Shown here: positions 45,763-57,703 of the stretch, one piece after another | Layout: each line of letters starts with the position of its first letter | Position numbering within the stretch: position 1 is the first letter of the stretch | Position numbers and translations under genes: made by a program | Assembly (NCBI GenBank): GCA_903813345.2 | Contig: CAIIXF020000001.1 | Coordinates: forward strand, 12,133,915 to 12,197,914 | Direction: 5' to 3' | Source: Owenia fusiformis | Taxonomy: Eukaryota; Annelida; Polychaeta; Sabellida; Oweniidae | DNA length: 64,000 bases | The notes under the pieces: generated by a model | What the model was told of the DNA's origin: nothing | The model's database searches: none | The model's input: the letters and a program-made list of their open reading frames with translations, nothing else

Positions 45763-48281
45763 TTTTAGCTCACATGGTGAGCTTTTGCAATCACTCACTT
45801 GTCCGTCTGTCTGTCCGTCCGTCCGTCCGTCTGTCCGTCTGTGACTTTGTGTACCAATATTGATGTGGCTGAGTTGGAGTAATTTGGTAAGTGGTCCGAA
45901 AATGACTTTAAACTATACAAAAAATTTTCCGGTTTATACACATGGTGTATAGTCTAAATAGTCCATTAATCCCATACCCTAACAGGTTAAACAATAATTT
46001 TTTTTAAATAAAATAAATATACATATGATTTTTTTAAATAGTTTAAAATACTGAGTAAATGGTATAGATATATGAATAGAAAAATAAAAAATGAAATAAA
46101 TAAAAATGTTAACTATAAAAATGGAAAACAAATGAAAAATGTTAACTATAAAAATGGAAAACAAATTAAAAATGTTAACTATAAAAATACTCCGTACACT
46201 GAAGTGTTCATGGACTTGTTAATATAGTCCAGGGACCCAGTTATGTCTTATTTATTGAATCCATGCAGGGAAGGGGAGTGTTTCCATGGACTAAAACGTT
46301 AAACCCACCTATGCCCAGTCACAAGCCTGAGGAACCTGCTTTTATATCTAATGTGGATTTTTATCTTACCAATCATGACTTAAATATTAATATGGGTATT
46401 TCCTATAATTAATATATACTGGATTTTAACTTACCAAATATGACTTCAATATTAATATGGGTTTAAACCTATAATGTATTAAATACTGGATATGACAAGT
46501 AAATAAAATCAATTATAATCTACCTATATGATGTAGATATCCAAATGTTGGTCTGAATTTATCTTTGTGGAAAGATTGTATGCTTCAGTTGCTCTTTAAC
46601 AAAACATGTGGGACAGTGTATCTATATATTACAAGATGTCCGTCTGTCCGTCCGTCAACAATAGTGGCACTTTTTAAAACCTCTGTCGATAGGATTCCTG
46701 TTTTAAGTTATTTATGTTCAAGATCAATACAGAAAACCCCCCTATGACTCCTGGTTCAAAAGCTCGCCTATTTTCAAAATGGCCGTCACTTTTGTCTCGC
46801 GAAATTCACTTTTGACCCATTTCCTTTAAAACCTCTGTCGATAGGATTCCTGTTTTAAGTTATTTCTGTTCAAGATCAATACAGAAAACTCCCCTATGAC
46901 TTCTGGTTCAAAAGCTTGCCTATTTTCAAAATGGCCGTCACTTTTGTCTCGCTAAATTCACTTTTGACCCATTTCCTAGTTTTACAAATAATTTCAGGTG
47001 TCCTACAATGTAAAAATCCATGTCAATGTAAAGGATAGATATATGTTATAATATTGTTACAAAAAAATCAGCGAAAAATTATATGCATTTTTTTATTTTC
47101 AGCCATTTTAGTTAACATTGATTTGTCTATCTGACTCGCGAAATCCACTTTTCGTCAATAACAGTGGCACGTTTTAAAACCTCTGTCGATAGGATTCCTG
47201 TTTTAAGTTATTTCTGTTCAACATCAATACAGAAAACTCCCCTATGACTCCTGGTTCAAAAGCTAGCCTATTTTCAAAATGGCCGCCATTTTTGTCTCGC
47301 GAAATTCACTTTTGACCCATTTCCTAGCTTTACAAATAATTTCAAGTGTCCTACATTGTAAAAATCCATGTCAATGTAAAGAGAAGATGTATGAAATAAT
47401 TTTCTTACGAGAAATCAGCGAAAAATTATATCCATTTTTTTATTTTCAGCCATTTTAGTTAACATTGATTTGTCCATCTGTCTCGCAAAATCCACTTTTG
47501 GACCATTTACAATACCTTAAACCCTCTGTCGATAGGATTCTCGTTTTAAGTTAATTTTGTTCAACATCAATACAAAAAACTCTCCTATGACTCTTGGTTC
47601 AAAAGCTCGCCTGTTTTCAAAATGGTCGCCATTCTTGTTTCGCGAAATTCACTTTTTGCCCATTTCCTAGCTTTACAAATAATTTCAGCTGTCCTGCATT
47701 GTAAAAAGCCATGTCACTGTAAAGAGTAGTTGTATGAAATAATTTTGTTACAAAAAATCGGCAAAATATTATATCTGTTTTTTTATTTTCAGCCATTTTA
47801 GTTAACATTGATTTGTTCATCTGTCTCGCGAAATCCTCTTTTGGACCATTTACTTAAAACCTCTGTTGATAGGATTCCAGTTTCACGTTATTTTTGTTCA
47901 ACATAAATACAAAAAAACTCCCCTTTGACTCCTGGTTCAAAAGCTTGCCTGATTTCAAAATGGTCGTCATTTTTGTCTCGCGAAATTCAATTTTGGCCCA
48001 TTTCCTAGCTTTACAAATAATTTCAGGTGTCTTGCATTGCAAAAAGCCATGTCACTGTAAAGAGTAGTTGTATGAAATAATTTTGTTCCAAATAATTGAA
48101 AAAAAATTATATCCGTTTTTTTTCAGCAATTTTACTTAGCATCGATTTGTCCATCTGTCTCTCCGTCAGTCCAAAATAGTGGCAAGTGGCTTGAAATAAT
48201 TTTGTTACAAAAAATCAGCAAAAAATTATATCCGTTTTTTTCTGTCACCATGTGAGCCCAGTACCCACGGTACTAATTTTT
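45763..48281. mobile_element. Composite element with AGCTCACATGG / CCATGTGAGC ends
   Basis: The left end TTTTTAGCTCACATGGTGAGC, followed by a CCGTCCGT microsatellite (45795-45840), faces a right end TCACCATGTGAGCCCAGTACC with a GGTACTAATTTTTGA tail. Between them lie the third copy of the 44-kb block (46329-46640) and a ~340-bp tandem array. The unit sits inside the CCATGG repeat field, which resumes on the right. Such ends with CCGTCCGT runs are widespread in molluscan and other marine invertebrate genomes (general knowledge). Confidence 0.6.
46672..48250 (+). repeat. ~340-bp tandem array, 4-5 units
   Basis: Each unit opens with TTAAAACCTCTGTCGATAGG (about 46673, 46826, 47173, 47512, 47851), then TTCAAAAGCT(C/T)GCCT, a TTTTCAAAATGG(C/T)CG stretch, TTTGTCTCGCGAAATTCACT, and a T-rich TTTTCAGCCATTTTAGTTAA end. 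The first unit is truncated to ~154 bp; the others are ~339-347 bp. The minus frames inside it are repeat shadows, not genes. Confidence 0.9.
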
Positions 48282-48284
48282 GAA

Positions 48285-49260
48285 CATGGTCTTTCATTGT
48301 ATTTCACTGCATTGCAAGAAAGACCATTGCATTTCATTGCATATCATGATCAATCATTGTATTTCATTGCATTTCATGGTGAAACGTGGTATTTCATTGT
48401 ATTTCATGATCCATTTCAACTCTGACCAATTTTAGACTTCGACACTCTTCTAGAGTTCTTTTGGCAATGAAATACCATGGTATAACCATGGTATTTGATG
48501 GTCAGGTTTGACAATGAAATGCTATGAAATACAATCAACCACAAAATGCAATGATATGCCATGATAAATGATAGTTATGATTATGACAATGAAATACCAT
48601 GGTATGACCATAGAATTTGATGGTCAGGTTTGACAATAAAATGCCATGAAAAACCACCAACCATGAAATGCAATGATAAAACCATGATAAATGAGAGTTA
48701 TGATTTTGGCAATGAAATGACATGGTATGACCATGGTAATTGATTGTCACACGGTACAATGAAATGCGATAAAATGTCATCAACCATGATATACCATGGT
48801 AATACCATGGTAAATGATGGTCAGGTACATAACAATAAAATATCATGGTATGACCATGGCATTTGATTGTCACATCGTACAATGAAATACCATCAACCAT
48901 GATATACAATGGTAATACCATGGTAAATGATGGTCAGGAACATGGCAATGAAATACCATGGTATTTGATTGTCACATCTTACAATGAAATGCCATGAAAT
49001 GCAATCAACCATGATATACCATGGTAATACCATGATAAATGATGGTCAGGAACATGGCAATGAAATACCATGATAATAACATGGTATTTGATGGTTAACT
49101 TTGAACATGAAATACCATGAAACAATAACATGATATACCATGGTAAAAAATTGACCAAAAAACATCATTGCCACCATGGCCAGAGTTGATGGTAATTTCA
49201 TTGCCGATCATGATAGACCATGGTGAACCATGGTATACCATGGTATCATGGTTTAGGTTT
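48285..49260. repeat. CCATGG repeat field, right part, ~113-124-bp units
   Basis: The right continuation of the 44.8-kb field. GGCAATGAAATACCATGGTA marks about six unit starts (near 48461, 48582, 48704, 48828, 48942 and 49055), spaced 113-124 bp, each followed by GACCATGG-type and TGATGGTCAGG words. The 128-codon minus frame is a by-product of the periodicity. Confidence 0.85.
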
Positions 49261-49379
49261 AAACATGGTAGTGCCGATTTTACAGTAATTTAGGTGCAAT
49301 GTGTAAAACTATAATGGCAATATGTTTAAAATGTAAAAAAATTATATAGGACATTAATAAAGCTAGAAATGTAGATATT

Positions 49380-49690
49380 TAAGAAGCACATGGCAGCCAT
49401 CTTGAAAAATGACGGCCTTTACTCATTATTTTACGATTGTTGCTGTAACTCGAAAAGTAGAGGAGCGATTTTGTTCATATTTGGTATGTGAATACTATAA
49501 ACATGGCACACTGTCTAATGACACTTTTGGTAGAAAGTGGCCATCTTGAAAAATGGCCACCATTTTGAAAAATGGCCGCCATTTTAACATATTTTACAAT
49601 AACTCGAAAATTAGTGGAGCGATTTTGTTCATATTTGGCAATGACACTTTTGGTAGAAGGCAGCCATTATGAAAAAAGGCCGCCACTTTA
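49380..49690 (+). repeat. Degenerate direct repeats with GGCCGCCATTTT words
   Basis: AACTCGAAAA(G/T)TAG-GGAGCGATTTTG, TTCATATTTGG and ATGACACTTTTGGTAGAA recur about 140 bases apart, each with AAAATGGCCGCCATTTT palindromic words. Related fragments are at 44690-44800 and in the P450 intron near 53960-54120, so it is a dispersed family. Confidence 0.65.
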
Positions 49691-49699
49691 ACGTATTTT

Positions 49700-50515
49700 A
49701 CTATAAGGTGCAGTGGTACTTAACAGGAAATGACAAAACAGGAAGTGACAAAAATGTGTCATTTTTAGACATTTTTTGAACAAAGATAACAGAGTTCTGT
49801 TTTAACCTCCAGTCAATTCAAATAGTTCCACATATCATTTACAGGACAAGGATCACAATGTACATGGTCAGAATGACCCTAAACATGATGAAATAATTTT
49901 TCAGCCCTCTGAAAATGTGACTGGAAAACAGCTAAAAGTAGGAGCTTAGGAAAGGTCACTGAACAGAATCTTTTGAATTTTTCAGAAAATGTGCCCAATA
50001 CAAAATAAATTGTTTTACTAATGTGATATCAATCGAAGAAAAAGAAAAAAATGAAAAAAAACTGAATTGAAAGGCGATCATTTTTGTTTCAGACAATTTT
50101 CTAAAATTTCGAAGTTTGTATCAGTTAGAGCAATATAAGATGATTGGTTATATATTCTAAGAATTATACATAGCTTTCCTAGTACCCCCCTTAAAATCAC
50201 ACCAGGGGGTATAAATCTGCATATTTCAAAAATATTCAGAATCAATGTACTGTAGAATAATAAACAACAAATAACCTACATAAAGAGAAATTTGCCATTT
50301 TTCAAAACCACTTTTACACCACGCTCATCCAGTATCTTGAAAAGACTTCTTGCCCACCTTGAATTGATTATATATAGTATTTGTAATGACCCCTAGAATA
50401 CTATGAATACTATGAAGGGCAGATCAATATAAGTATTTTATGAGAATTAATGATCAGATAAGAATACGCTTTGGAAGTTTCAACACTTTTTTATATCAAC
50501 TCAACAACCAGCTAG
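49700..50515. other. Intergenic, upstream of the P450 cluster
   Basis: AT-rich sequence. The last 30 bases before the pseudogene ATG (CAACCAGCTAGCAACATGGG) resemble those before the functional gene (CAACCAGCAACATGGG), so the duplication included the 5' leader. Confidence 0.4.
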
Positions 50516-50519
50516 CAAC

Positions 50520-50998
50520 ATGGGACTTTTGCAAGTGATCTTCAATTTGATTCTGACAAATCTGAGTATATATAATACTATTGTTGAAACACTATTGTTC
50601 TTTGTGTTGTTCATCATATTGTGGAGATATATCCAGCCAAGTCCTTATGTGTTACCCCCAGGACTTAGGTCTTGGCCATTCATAGGGAACCTAAGTTTGA
50701 TGATGCCAACAAAAGAAGACCCCAGTGGAGCGGTTAGAGCTTTAAGTCTGTCATAGAAGTTCAAATCAAATATCATTGGACATTATTTGGGTCCTTCATA
50801 CTGCATAGTTTTACATGATTATGACGTGATCACGCAAATTTTTGGAATGGATGCATTTGCTTGACGTTGGAAGAATGATTTCTGGGAGATATACTTTAAT
50901 GGTTTGATTGGATCTTCTGGTCCTCAATGGAAGGAACAGCAGAGGTTCACTTTAAGCACACTTCGAGATTTTGGTCTTGGAAAAAACAAATCAGAGCA
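50520..50998 (+). pseudogene. Truncated CYP2-clan P450 pseudogene
   Basis: The 5' part of a P450 gene closely matching the functional copy at 51911. It has the MGLLQVIFN start, the membrane anchor, the PPGLRSWPFIGN hinge and the C-helix block WKEQQRF followed by [16 protein letters not shown]. The frame is kept throughout without indels but is broken by TAG at 50754-50756 and TGA at 50862-50864; the latter replaces the Gly of the FAG-R block. C-helix WKEQRR has become WKEQQR, losing a haem-propionate Arg. Similarity stops abruptly near residue 160, inside what is exon 1 in the intact genes, and a TAA follows. The I-helix, ExxR and haem Cys regions are absent. It is a dead tandem duplicate cut by a deletion or a partial duplication. 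Confidence 0.9.
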
Positions 50999-50999
50999 A

Positions 51000-51850
51000 G
51001 ATACTTATTAAAAGATTTTTGATGGTGTGATCTCGTTCACGTCATGTGCTTTGTTATTAATAATTATTGTTTTCAAAATTATTTACTTGACAAAATTAAA
51101 AATCTACCTATTTTTCAGACATGATGTCATGTGTAAAAATCAGGTGTAAATGAATCAAAATGTACTTTGTAATGAATAATTATTGATAGAGAAAAGTATA
51201 AAAACCTTGTGTTTATGAATCATAAAGTACTTTTGTAAATTATATTGAGTAAATATTAGACATAGAAAAACTCATTGGGCCAGTAGAAAAGTGCTTATGA
51301 AAGCCTATCGACTAATACCATACAGTGGACCTGTTTTCTTAGGGGCTGTTTCAAAACGATTTTGTGTTCATATATTATTTTGATTACTATATATATATGC
51401 TTACACTTATGAACACTGCCAGCATCCAAAATAAACTTACATCAACTGTTTTTAAATTTTGGTCCAGGAGAAAACGTATTAGTAATACATAATTAATCAC
51501 TGTGCAATAACAATTCATATCTTATTATATATTTATATTGATCTGAACTGATGGTGTCTCAAAAGCCGATGCTGGCTGGCTGTGATTTTTATACTTGTAC
51601 TTAATGTTTTTTTATACTATGTTGTATTTATTTGTATATGTCACAGGTGACACTTTAATAAACTATTTTAAACTAAACTAAACTACCATCATGTACATGT
51701 AAATGAATATGCAAATATACTTAATCTGACATGTCTTAGCTTACTGTTTGGTGTTATTTGGGAACAATGGTATACCTATAGCTGTTTAGCTGATATTGAC
51801 ATTTTGAGATGACCAAAAATAATGAGCTGATAAGTGTAAGCATATAGGGA
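51000..51850. other. Intergenic between P450 copies
   Basis: AT-rich spacer with no gene and no remnant of the missing P450 exons. Confidence 0.5.
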
Positions 51851-51860
51851 TCAATACTCA

Positions 51861-51868
51861 TATAAATA
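51861..51868 (+). promoter_or_regulatory. TATA box of the functional P450 gene
   Basis: TATAAATA lies 43 bases before the ATG at 51911. That predicts a transcription start near 51890 and a leader of only about 20 bases. The copy at 62775 has a TATATAG at a similar distance. Confidence 0.55.
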
Positions 51869-51910
51869 CTGCAAAAGGTTTAGACATTAATGTGAGCAGC
51901 AACCAGCAAC

Positions 51911-54889
51911 ATGGGGCTTTTGCAAGTAATCTTCAACTTCCTACTGGAAAATCTGACAGAAACACTACTGTTCTTGGTGTTATGCATTATTGTATGGAGA
52001 TATATGCAACCAAGTCCCTATGTGTTACCTCCAGGACTTAGGCGTTGGCCAATCATAGGGAGTCTGGGTTTATTCTTACCAACAAAAGAAGATCCAAGTG
52101 GAGCAAAAAGGATTTTAAGTCTGTCAAAGAAGTTAAAGTCAGACATGATAGGGCACTATTTTGGCTCTCAATACACCATATTCTTACAGGATTATGATGA
52201 TATAAAGCAAATCTTTGGAATGGACGCATTTGCTGGCCGTGAAAAGAGTGGTATTTGGGAAATATTCTTTGGTGGTTTGATTGGATCTAGTGGTCCTCGA
52301 TGGAAAGAACAGCGCAGATTCACTTTAAGCACACTTCGGGATTTCGGCCTTGGAAAAAACAAATCAGAACTGATAATTCATTCAGAAATTGAACATTTAC
52401 TCGATCAGTTTGAAACATACAATGGTGAGCCAAATGATGTATCAATTCTTATAAACAGTGCAGTTTCAAATATTATTTGCTCTTTGATATTTGGACATAG
52501 ATTCGATTATAAAGACTCAACATTTAACTACATGTTGGACATAATGGAAGAACATTTCAACAGGAATATAATTCCAGTTTCATTCGGATGTATGTTCTTT
52601 GGAACAAAATTCATGTCCTGGTTGCCTGGAGATATTTTCAAAGTAAAGCGGACCAAAAAAATAATGGAAGAAATGCGATCATCAATTTTTAAAACTGAGT
52701 TTGAAAATCATCGTGAAAAGTTTGATCCAAAGAACATTGATGACTACATGGATGCGTTTATCTTAGAAATGAAGAAAAGGGAAAATAAGACAGATGAAGA
52801 ACATTGGTTCACGCGTGAGTATATCAAATGTCATAAGACTTGAAATGTAGAAAGATACATTGTAAAAAGTTGTCTTCTTTTTTGTAACATACTAGTACAT
52901 AAAAGTATGTGATTATTATTCTCTTTCATTTGTAGAGGAACAACTGAACTTGAACATAGAGGACCTTTTCCAAGCAGGATCAGAAACAACTACTACCACA
53001 ATAAAGTGAGACATTTTGTTTTTACACCCACAAATCAAAGATAAAACGATTTACTAGAAAAATACATAGTTATAAGAATTGAGGTTGATGGAATTCTCAT
53101 GTTTGGATAAACATTTGTTAAAGAGAAAATAAACAAGAAATATTCATAACTAAAAGAAATAAGGTTGATAGAATTCATAGCTCAAATTCATGTTTGTATG
53201 AACATATATTGTTGTAGGTGGGTTATTGTTTACATGATGCACCATCCAGAGGTACAACAGAGAATTCGGGCTGAGATTCACAACGAAGTTGGAACAGAAA
53301 GATTTCCATCTATGCGTGACAAGGTCAATCTTCCTTATACTGAAGCAGTTTTAACTGAGATTCAGCGTATTCAGGTTCTGACACCTCTCACTGCTGGAAA
53401 TGGAAGTACATTTGAAACCCCTACAACTATAAAGGTATTGATTTTTAGCATGTTCGATTGTCATAAAATATTCAAACATATTCTCCCTCAATGAAAATTC
53501 TGAGATAATTCTGATATGTTGTCTATATTGGCTCTTACTGTTGTACCATTGGAGATAGTTATGTGCTAATATGTATTTTAGCTAATAATATATAGAGGGG
53601 GTTAAGCTTGAAAATATTTCAATGATGCTTTTCTCTACCTTTTATATATAACGTTTTATCCCATGCAGCCAAGTTGTGTCTATTTAGAAGCATTTTACAA
53701 TTCCTTATGACAATTTGGCTAATGCTCAATGTATTAAACATTATTTCCTTTTACGTTCGATTATAATTAGAAATAGTAAGGGTTTGCTTTCCTTATGACT
53801 TGTATACTCTTTTCTTTTTCTTGCTTTGTTCTGTAAAAATTTAGGCATACACAATTATATTTTTTTGCTCTACCAGTAACTGAAAATGATGTGGACTGAT
53901 TTTGCTAAAATGTCATATAAGTGAATACCGTACTAAAAAAATCGTAATGACAATTGGGCTAATAGGCAGCCATATTAAGAATATAGACATTTTTATATAT
54001 ATGTTATTTACATATTTTACTATTACTGGGAAAGTAGTGGTTAAAAAGTTATGCTAAAATCTGTGTACTCTAATATTACACTGTCTAATGACACTGAATT
54101 TGGCCAAAAATGGCAGCCTTGTTACTGTTATCAAGTTATAATTGATTATGCTTTGTCATATTTATACTATTTTTATTCAATAAAGTTAGATTGACAAATA
54201 TTTATTCTTTACATTTGTAGCAACTTTTCATTTCTGTTTGCCTCTATTGGCTTCATTCCTACATAGATGTGTTTTTGACATGCTGTTGCATATCTAAATA
54301 GATTTTATACAGATTTGGCAGCAATATCAAATGAAGATTCATAATAAGGAATGGAAATATAACTCTCAGACATTACTTTATTAACAGGGATACACTCTAC
54401 CACCTGGAACGACCTGTTATGCAAACTTCTATGCTGTCCATAATGACCCAAAGCACTGGGAATCACCAGAACAATTCAATCCTGAACGGTTTTTGGATGC
54501 CAATGGAAAGTTTCGTCCAAGTGACAAGATGTTGACTTTTTCAACAGGTATGTATTAAGAATAGATAAATATCTGTTTATATATGTATTTCCTGCACATA
54601 TTCATTCACCAAGAATTAAACATGTGAATGATTTTTTTTGAACCACCCTGTATAGTGTGATTTTATGTTTTCCAAATAATAAACCTTTTTTATTATTGAT
54701 ATTTCAGGAAAGAGGTCATGTATTGGTGAAGGACTTGCAAGAATGGAACTATTCCTGTTCTGTACTGCAATACTTCAAAGATTTAAAATTACAAATCCTG
54801 GCGCAAAAGAACTGCCATCCTTAATGCCAATACGTGGTAGTTCCACTATGTGTCCAGAACCTTATGAAGTGTGTCTTAATGTGGACTAG
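51911..54889 (+). CDS. Cytochrome P450, CYP2 clan, complete (5 exons)
   Basis: A haem-thiolate mono-oxygenase, expected on the ER membrane with NADPH-P450 reductase as electron donor; the substrate is not predictable. Exons: 51911-52814, 52936-53005, 53218-53434, 54388-54547, 54708-54889, all with GT/AG introns and matching phases, giving 510 residues (CYP2 proteins are usually ~490-510). Seen in order: N-terminal membrane anchor (~15-35), proline-rich hinge [14 protein letters not shown]-helix WKEQRRF, I-helix oxygen-activation motif AGSETT (315-320), K-helix EIQR (372-375, ExxR), NPERF (428-432) and the haem loop [12 protein letters not shown] with ligand Cys455. It ends CLNVD-TAG. The first 301 codons are one exon, unlike the nine-exon vertebrate CYP2 genes. 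Exon 1 read alone gives a false 310-codon frame through the donor. Flanked by a pseudogene and a third copy, so part of a tandem cluster. Alternative subfamily assignments remain open. Confidence 0.95.
53435..54387 (+). other. P450 intron 3 (953 bp) holding a repeat fragment
   Basis: The longest intron of the gene. Around 53940-54125 it carries TTACTATTACTGGGAAAGTAG and CACTGTCTAATGACACT words with a GGCAGCC block, related to the repeats at 49380-49690. No exon was seen inside. Confidence 0.6.
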
Positions 54890-55290
54890 ACTTCTACCCA
54901 CTTTCTCTCAAGAGAGTGGTCATTGAGACATTCACTGATCCCTACCTTAGTATTCAAAGCCTGTACACATATTTCTTACCTTAGTTGATTCTCCGTCATT
55001 CTCAGAACAAGAGCACAAAAGTTGCAACAATTTCCAATCACTTCACGTCTACACATTGTTATTTTAGAGAATTAGAATCCTCTTTTATTAATGTGTGTTT
55101 AATTTGATTGGTCAAATCACAAGTAGTTGTACACAATCTTTAATTAACTCCTTCTCAAAATTGATATTTTATTTCATTATACTGAAATGTAATCAGGCAA
55201 TAGTGTGATCAAGGTAAATCATTTGGACAGTTTAGAATCAATTGAGGTAAGAGATAAGTAAACAATCAGAACAGCACATAGTACTTTCTA
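54890..55290 (+). other. Probable 3' UTR of the functional P450
   Basis: Non-coding sequence after the TAG at 54887-54889. The first clear AATAAA signals are at 55327-55332 and 55346-55351, inside the tandem repeat that follows, implying a 3' UTR of about 450 bases if they are used. Confidence 0.4.
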
Positions 55291-55487
55291 AATCATTAAA
55301 GTGCAAAACATATCTTGGTTTTAGAAAATAAATGCAGGGTCAATCAATAAAGTGCAGAACATATCTGGGTATTAAAAAGTAAAAGCAGGGTTAATCATTG
55401 CATACCAGAATATATTTTGGTTTTTAAAAGTAAAAGCAGGGTCAATAAGTGCAGTGTAGAACGTGTTTTGGTTTTGAAAAGTCACTG
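55291..55487 (+). repeat. 51-bp tandem repeat, ~3.9 units, with poly(A) signals
   Basis: Units start exactly 51 bases apart (55291, 55342, 55393, 55444), each with AATCA(T/A)-AAAGTGCA(A/G)AACATAT at the front and AAGCAGGGT(C/T) at the back. Two AATAAA hexamers sit in the first two units. It lies just downstream of the P450 stop codon. Confidence 0.85.
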
Positions 55488-55499
55488 ATTTAATGCTTT

Positions 55500-56780
55500 T
55501 CAACAAATTTTTTGAAGTGAATGCAATGAAGTGTCTAAACACAACTTTTATAACACTGGCTAATTGGAATTTGAAATGGTATTTCTAAATAATTTGCAAT
55601 TTTACGTTATTTTGCTTTCTAGAAGTTATTTGAATTATACCACTATTATACCAACTGACTATAAATGGAAACTGATTAAATATTGTACTTAATAGGTAGT
55701 AATAAATATATTGCTTACTTTATCACATGTTTTGGTTGTTGAGTTCCTATCTTCGTATCTTGTTACAAAATTCATTACTCCTTTAGGCTAACTTTTTCTC
55801 TTCCTGAGTGTGAACTGGTCGTTATTCTAAGTCTAAAAATATATCCATTGTCATAAATTAGATCATGTCATAGTGATTACATTAAATCTAGTTTTTACAA
55901 CCAGTTAGAATAGATTGATGTAGTCTAAACAATTTTGTAAAATGCAGAAGAAACACTTTCTAGGCTTTACTGGGAAATATACATGTAGATCACTTGTTCT
56001 GAAGTTTCAAATCTTGCCACTTGACATGCTCAAGGATATAGGAATATTTTAGAATTTGTACGGAACTCACAATTTTTATGTCACCACTTTTTGTGACATC
56101 TTGCATGTTAGTGCCTTCACTAAATGTGGACTCCGGCTAATCGCTATTGCATTAAAGGAAGTATCAGTTCTAGCAGTAACTGTACTTTGGTGCTTCATCT
56201 TGACGAAAATAGTTTTAGTTTTAGAATATTTTGGGCTCATGTCATTCCTTGTCATGTCCATTTTCTAAAAATAGGCCCAGTATATATTTTATTTGAGGAA
56301 AACAATTTGATTTTTACAATAATGCAATCATTTGTATATAATTACCATTCTTATTATATGGGGGAATTAACATATTCCCCCCCCCCCTATTTTTGCACTT
56401 TGAATCTTAAATAACTTCACCAATTGATAACATATCACAGATCTTTTGGGAGATATTGTATTTGAGATCATAAGGAATATATTGATAGATGAATTGTACA
56501 TATTGCTTGCAATTTTGTCACTCCCTATAGATCTGATTCTGCCTTTAAAAGATGAGAAATAGTGATCAAAACAGCCATAGTTTTCTACTGATATCATTGT
56601 GAAATATTGTGTTTTATTGAGTATGGTGTCGGCTTTGCGGATGGATGTTGACCTTTTGATACTTTTATGGACTTCGAGACTGGATTTTGTCAGTCCAAAG
56701 TCATTTGAGACTGTTTGCCCTATCTTGTATGAATACTACATCAATACCAACTAGTTTTGATGTCATGAGTATTGATTATC
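55500..56780. other. No supported gene
   Basis: AT-rich. A short end fragment of the TCACCA/GTGACAT dispersed repeat is at 56080-56120. The two-strand frames at 56056-56414 have no splice context. Confidence 0.35.
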
Positions 56781-56784
56781 AATA

Positions 56785-57205
56785 TCCTAGATGCGAGTAG
56801 AAATAATCTTGATTTACGTCATTAAAAATTCAAAATTCAAACTGATGTCATATTTGGAATCTACATGTAAAAAAATTACGTCTAGAAATATGGTTTTGAA
56901 AAGAGTTTGAAAATTTAATTTTCTTTGAAAATGTGACTTCTAGGTCGGGGAGATTCCCCATAGCCCCCATGTTGTAAAATCACAAAAATGGAAACATCTT
57001 TTCTTGTGTTGATAATATTTTCTTTTACTGGACATATTTTAATTTGTATAACTATCAGATACATAAGGGTAATATGAAAAGTGAACCACTAAAACTGATG
57101 AATATTCAAGTTTAAGGGAATTTTGTAATACCCTGCCATGTTATTTCCCCCGAATCAGCCACCTGGTGGCGAAACTGGTAACTACCTACTCGCATCTGAG
57201 TAATT
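56785..57205 (+). mobile_element. AGATGCGAGTAG-ended element, ~420 bp
   Basis: It runs from CTAGATGCGAGTAGAAATAA to GTAACTACCTACTCGCATCT, so the tips are complementary. The interior matches the 36171-37290 element in the opposite orientation (GGTCGGGGAGATTCCCCATA, AACATGGGG-type and TACCCTGCCATGTTATTT blocks) but without the extra hairpin segment. A small non-autonomous DNA transposon. Confidence 0.7.
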
Positions 57206-57209
57206 CATG

Positions 57210-57700
57210 TTTATTCTTCAACATATACTTTATTGACTTTAAACGTTCGAATGTAATTTTAGATTTATGCAATTGCCTCTGTATGAATGAACTGTCCCTT
57301 GGTGTCATGGTTCTGGATTATGATCATGGAATTTTAATGGCGGGGAGGGGGGCATTAGACATAGTTTAATTTCATGTTTGATTATGGTTTGGGATAGTCT
57401 GGGGTCGTTTTTTCTTATGACCGATGTACCCTTAGATGTTTTTTTTTATTGCTGTGTTCTGTAACATTTTTTTGTCCTTTCCCTTTGGTACTTATGCATA
57501 CATTTTTGTATATTTAGTTTTTGCACCAACATACTATTTTGCATTAGTAAGAGAACACAAACCCCGAACATGGTAAAAATTATCATATAGATTGGATTGA
57601 GAGGGTTGTTTTTTGGATTCACTTGATTAGTCCATTTGTCACCCCTATACATCCAAAAGTGAACCTAGAAATTGTTAAAAGTACGATGTTTTATGGTCGA
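57210..57700. other. No supported gene
   Basis: AT-rich, only short frames on both strands. Confidence 0.35.
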
Positions 57701-57703
57701 TTT

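Noticed and set aside
46565-48042. Small frames in the 46.6-48.0 kb region
   Set aside because: They repeat with the ~340-bp satellite period and are not conserved in frame between units.
48535-48921. 128-codon minus-strand open frame
   Set aside because: It lies wholly in the ~120-bp CCATGG tandem units; the repeated Tyr/His/Gly/Trp pattern is the repeat read in frame, not a protein.
53165-53494. Separate 109-codon gene
   Set aside because: It is exon 3 of the P450 (53218-53434) extended into both flanking introns.
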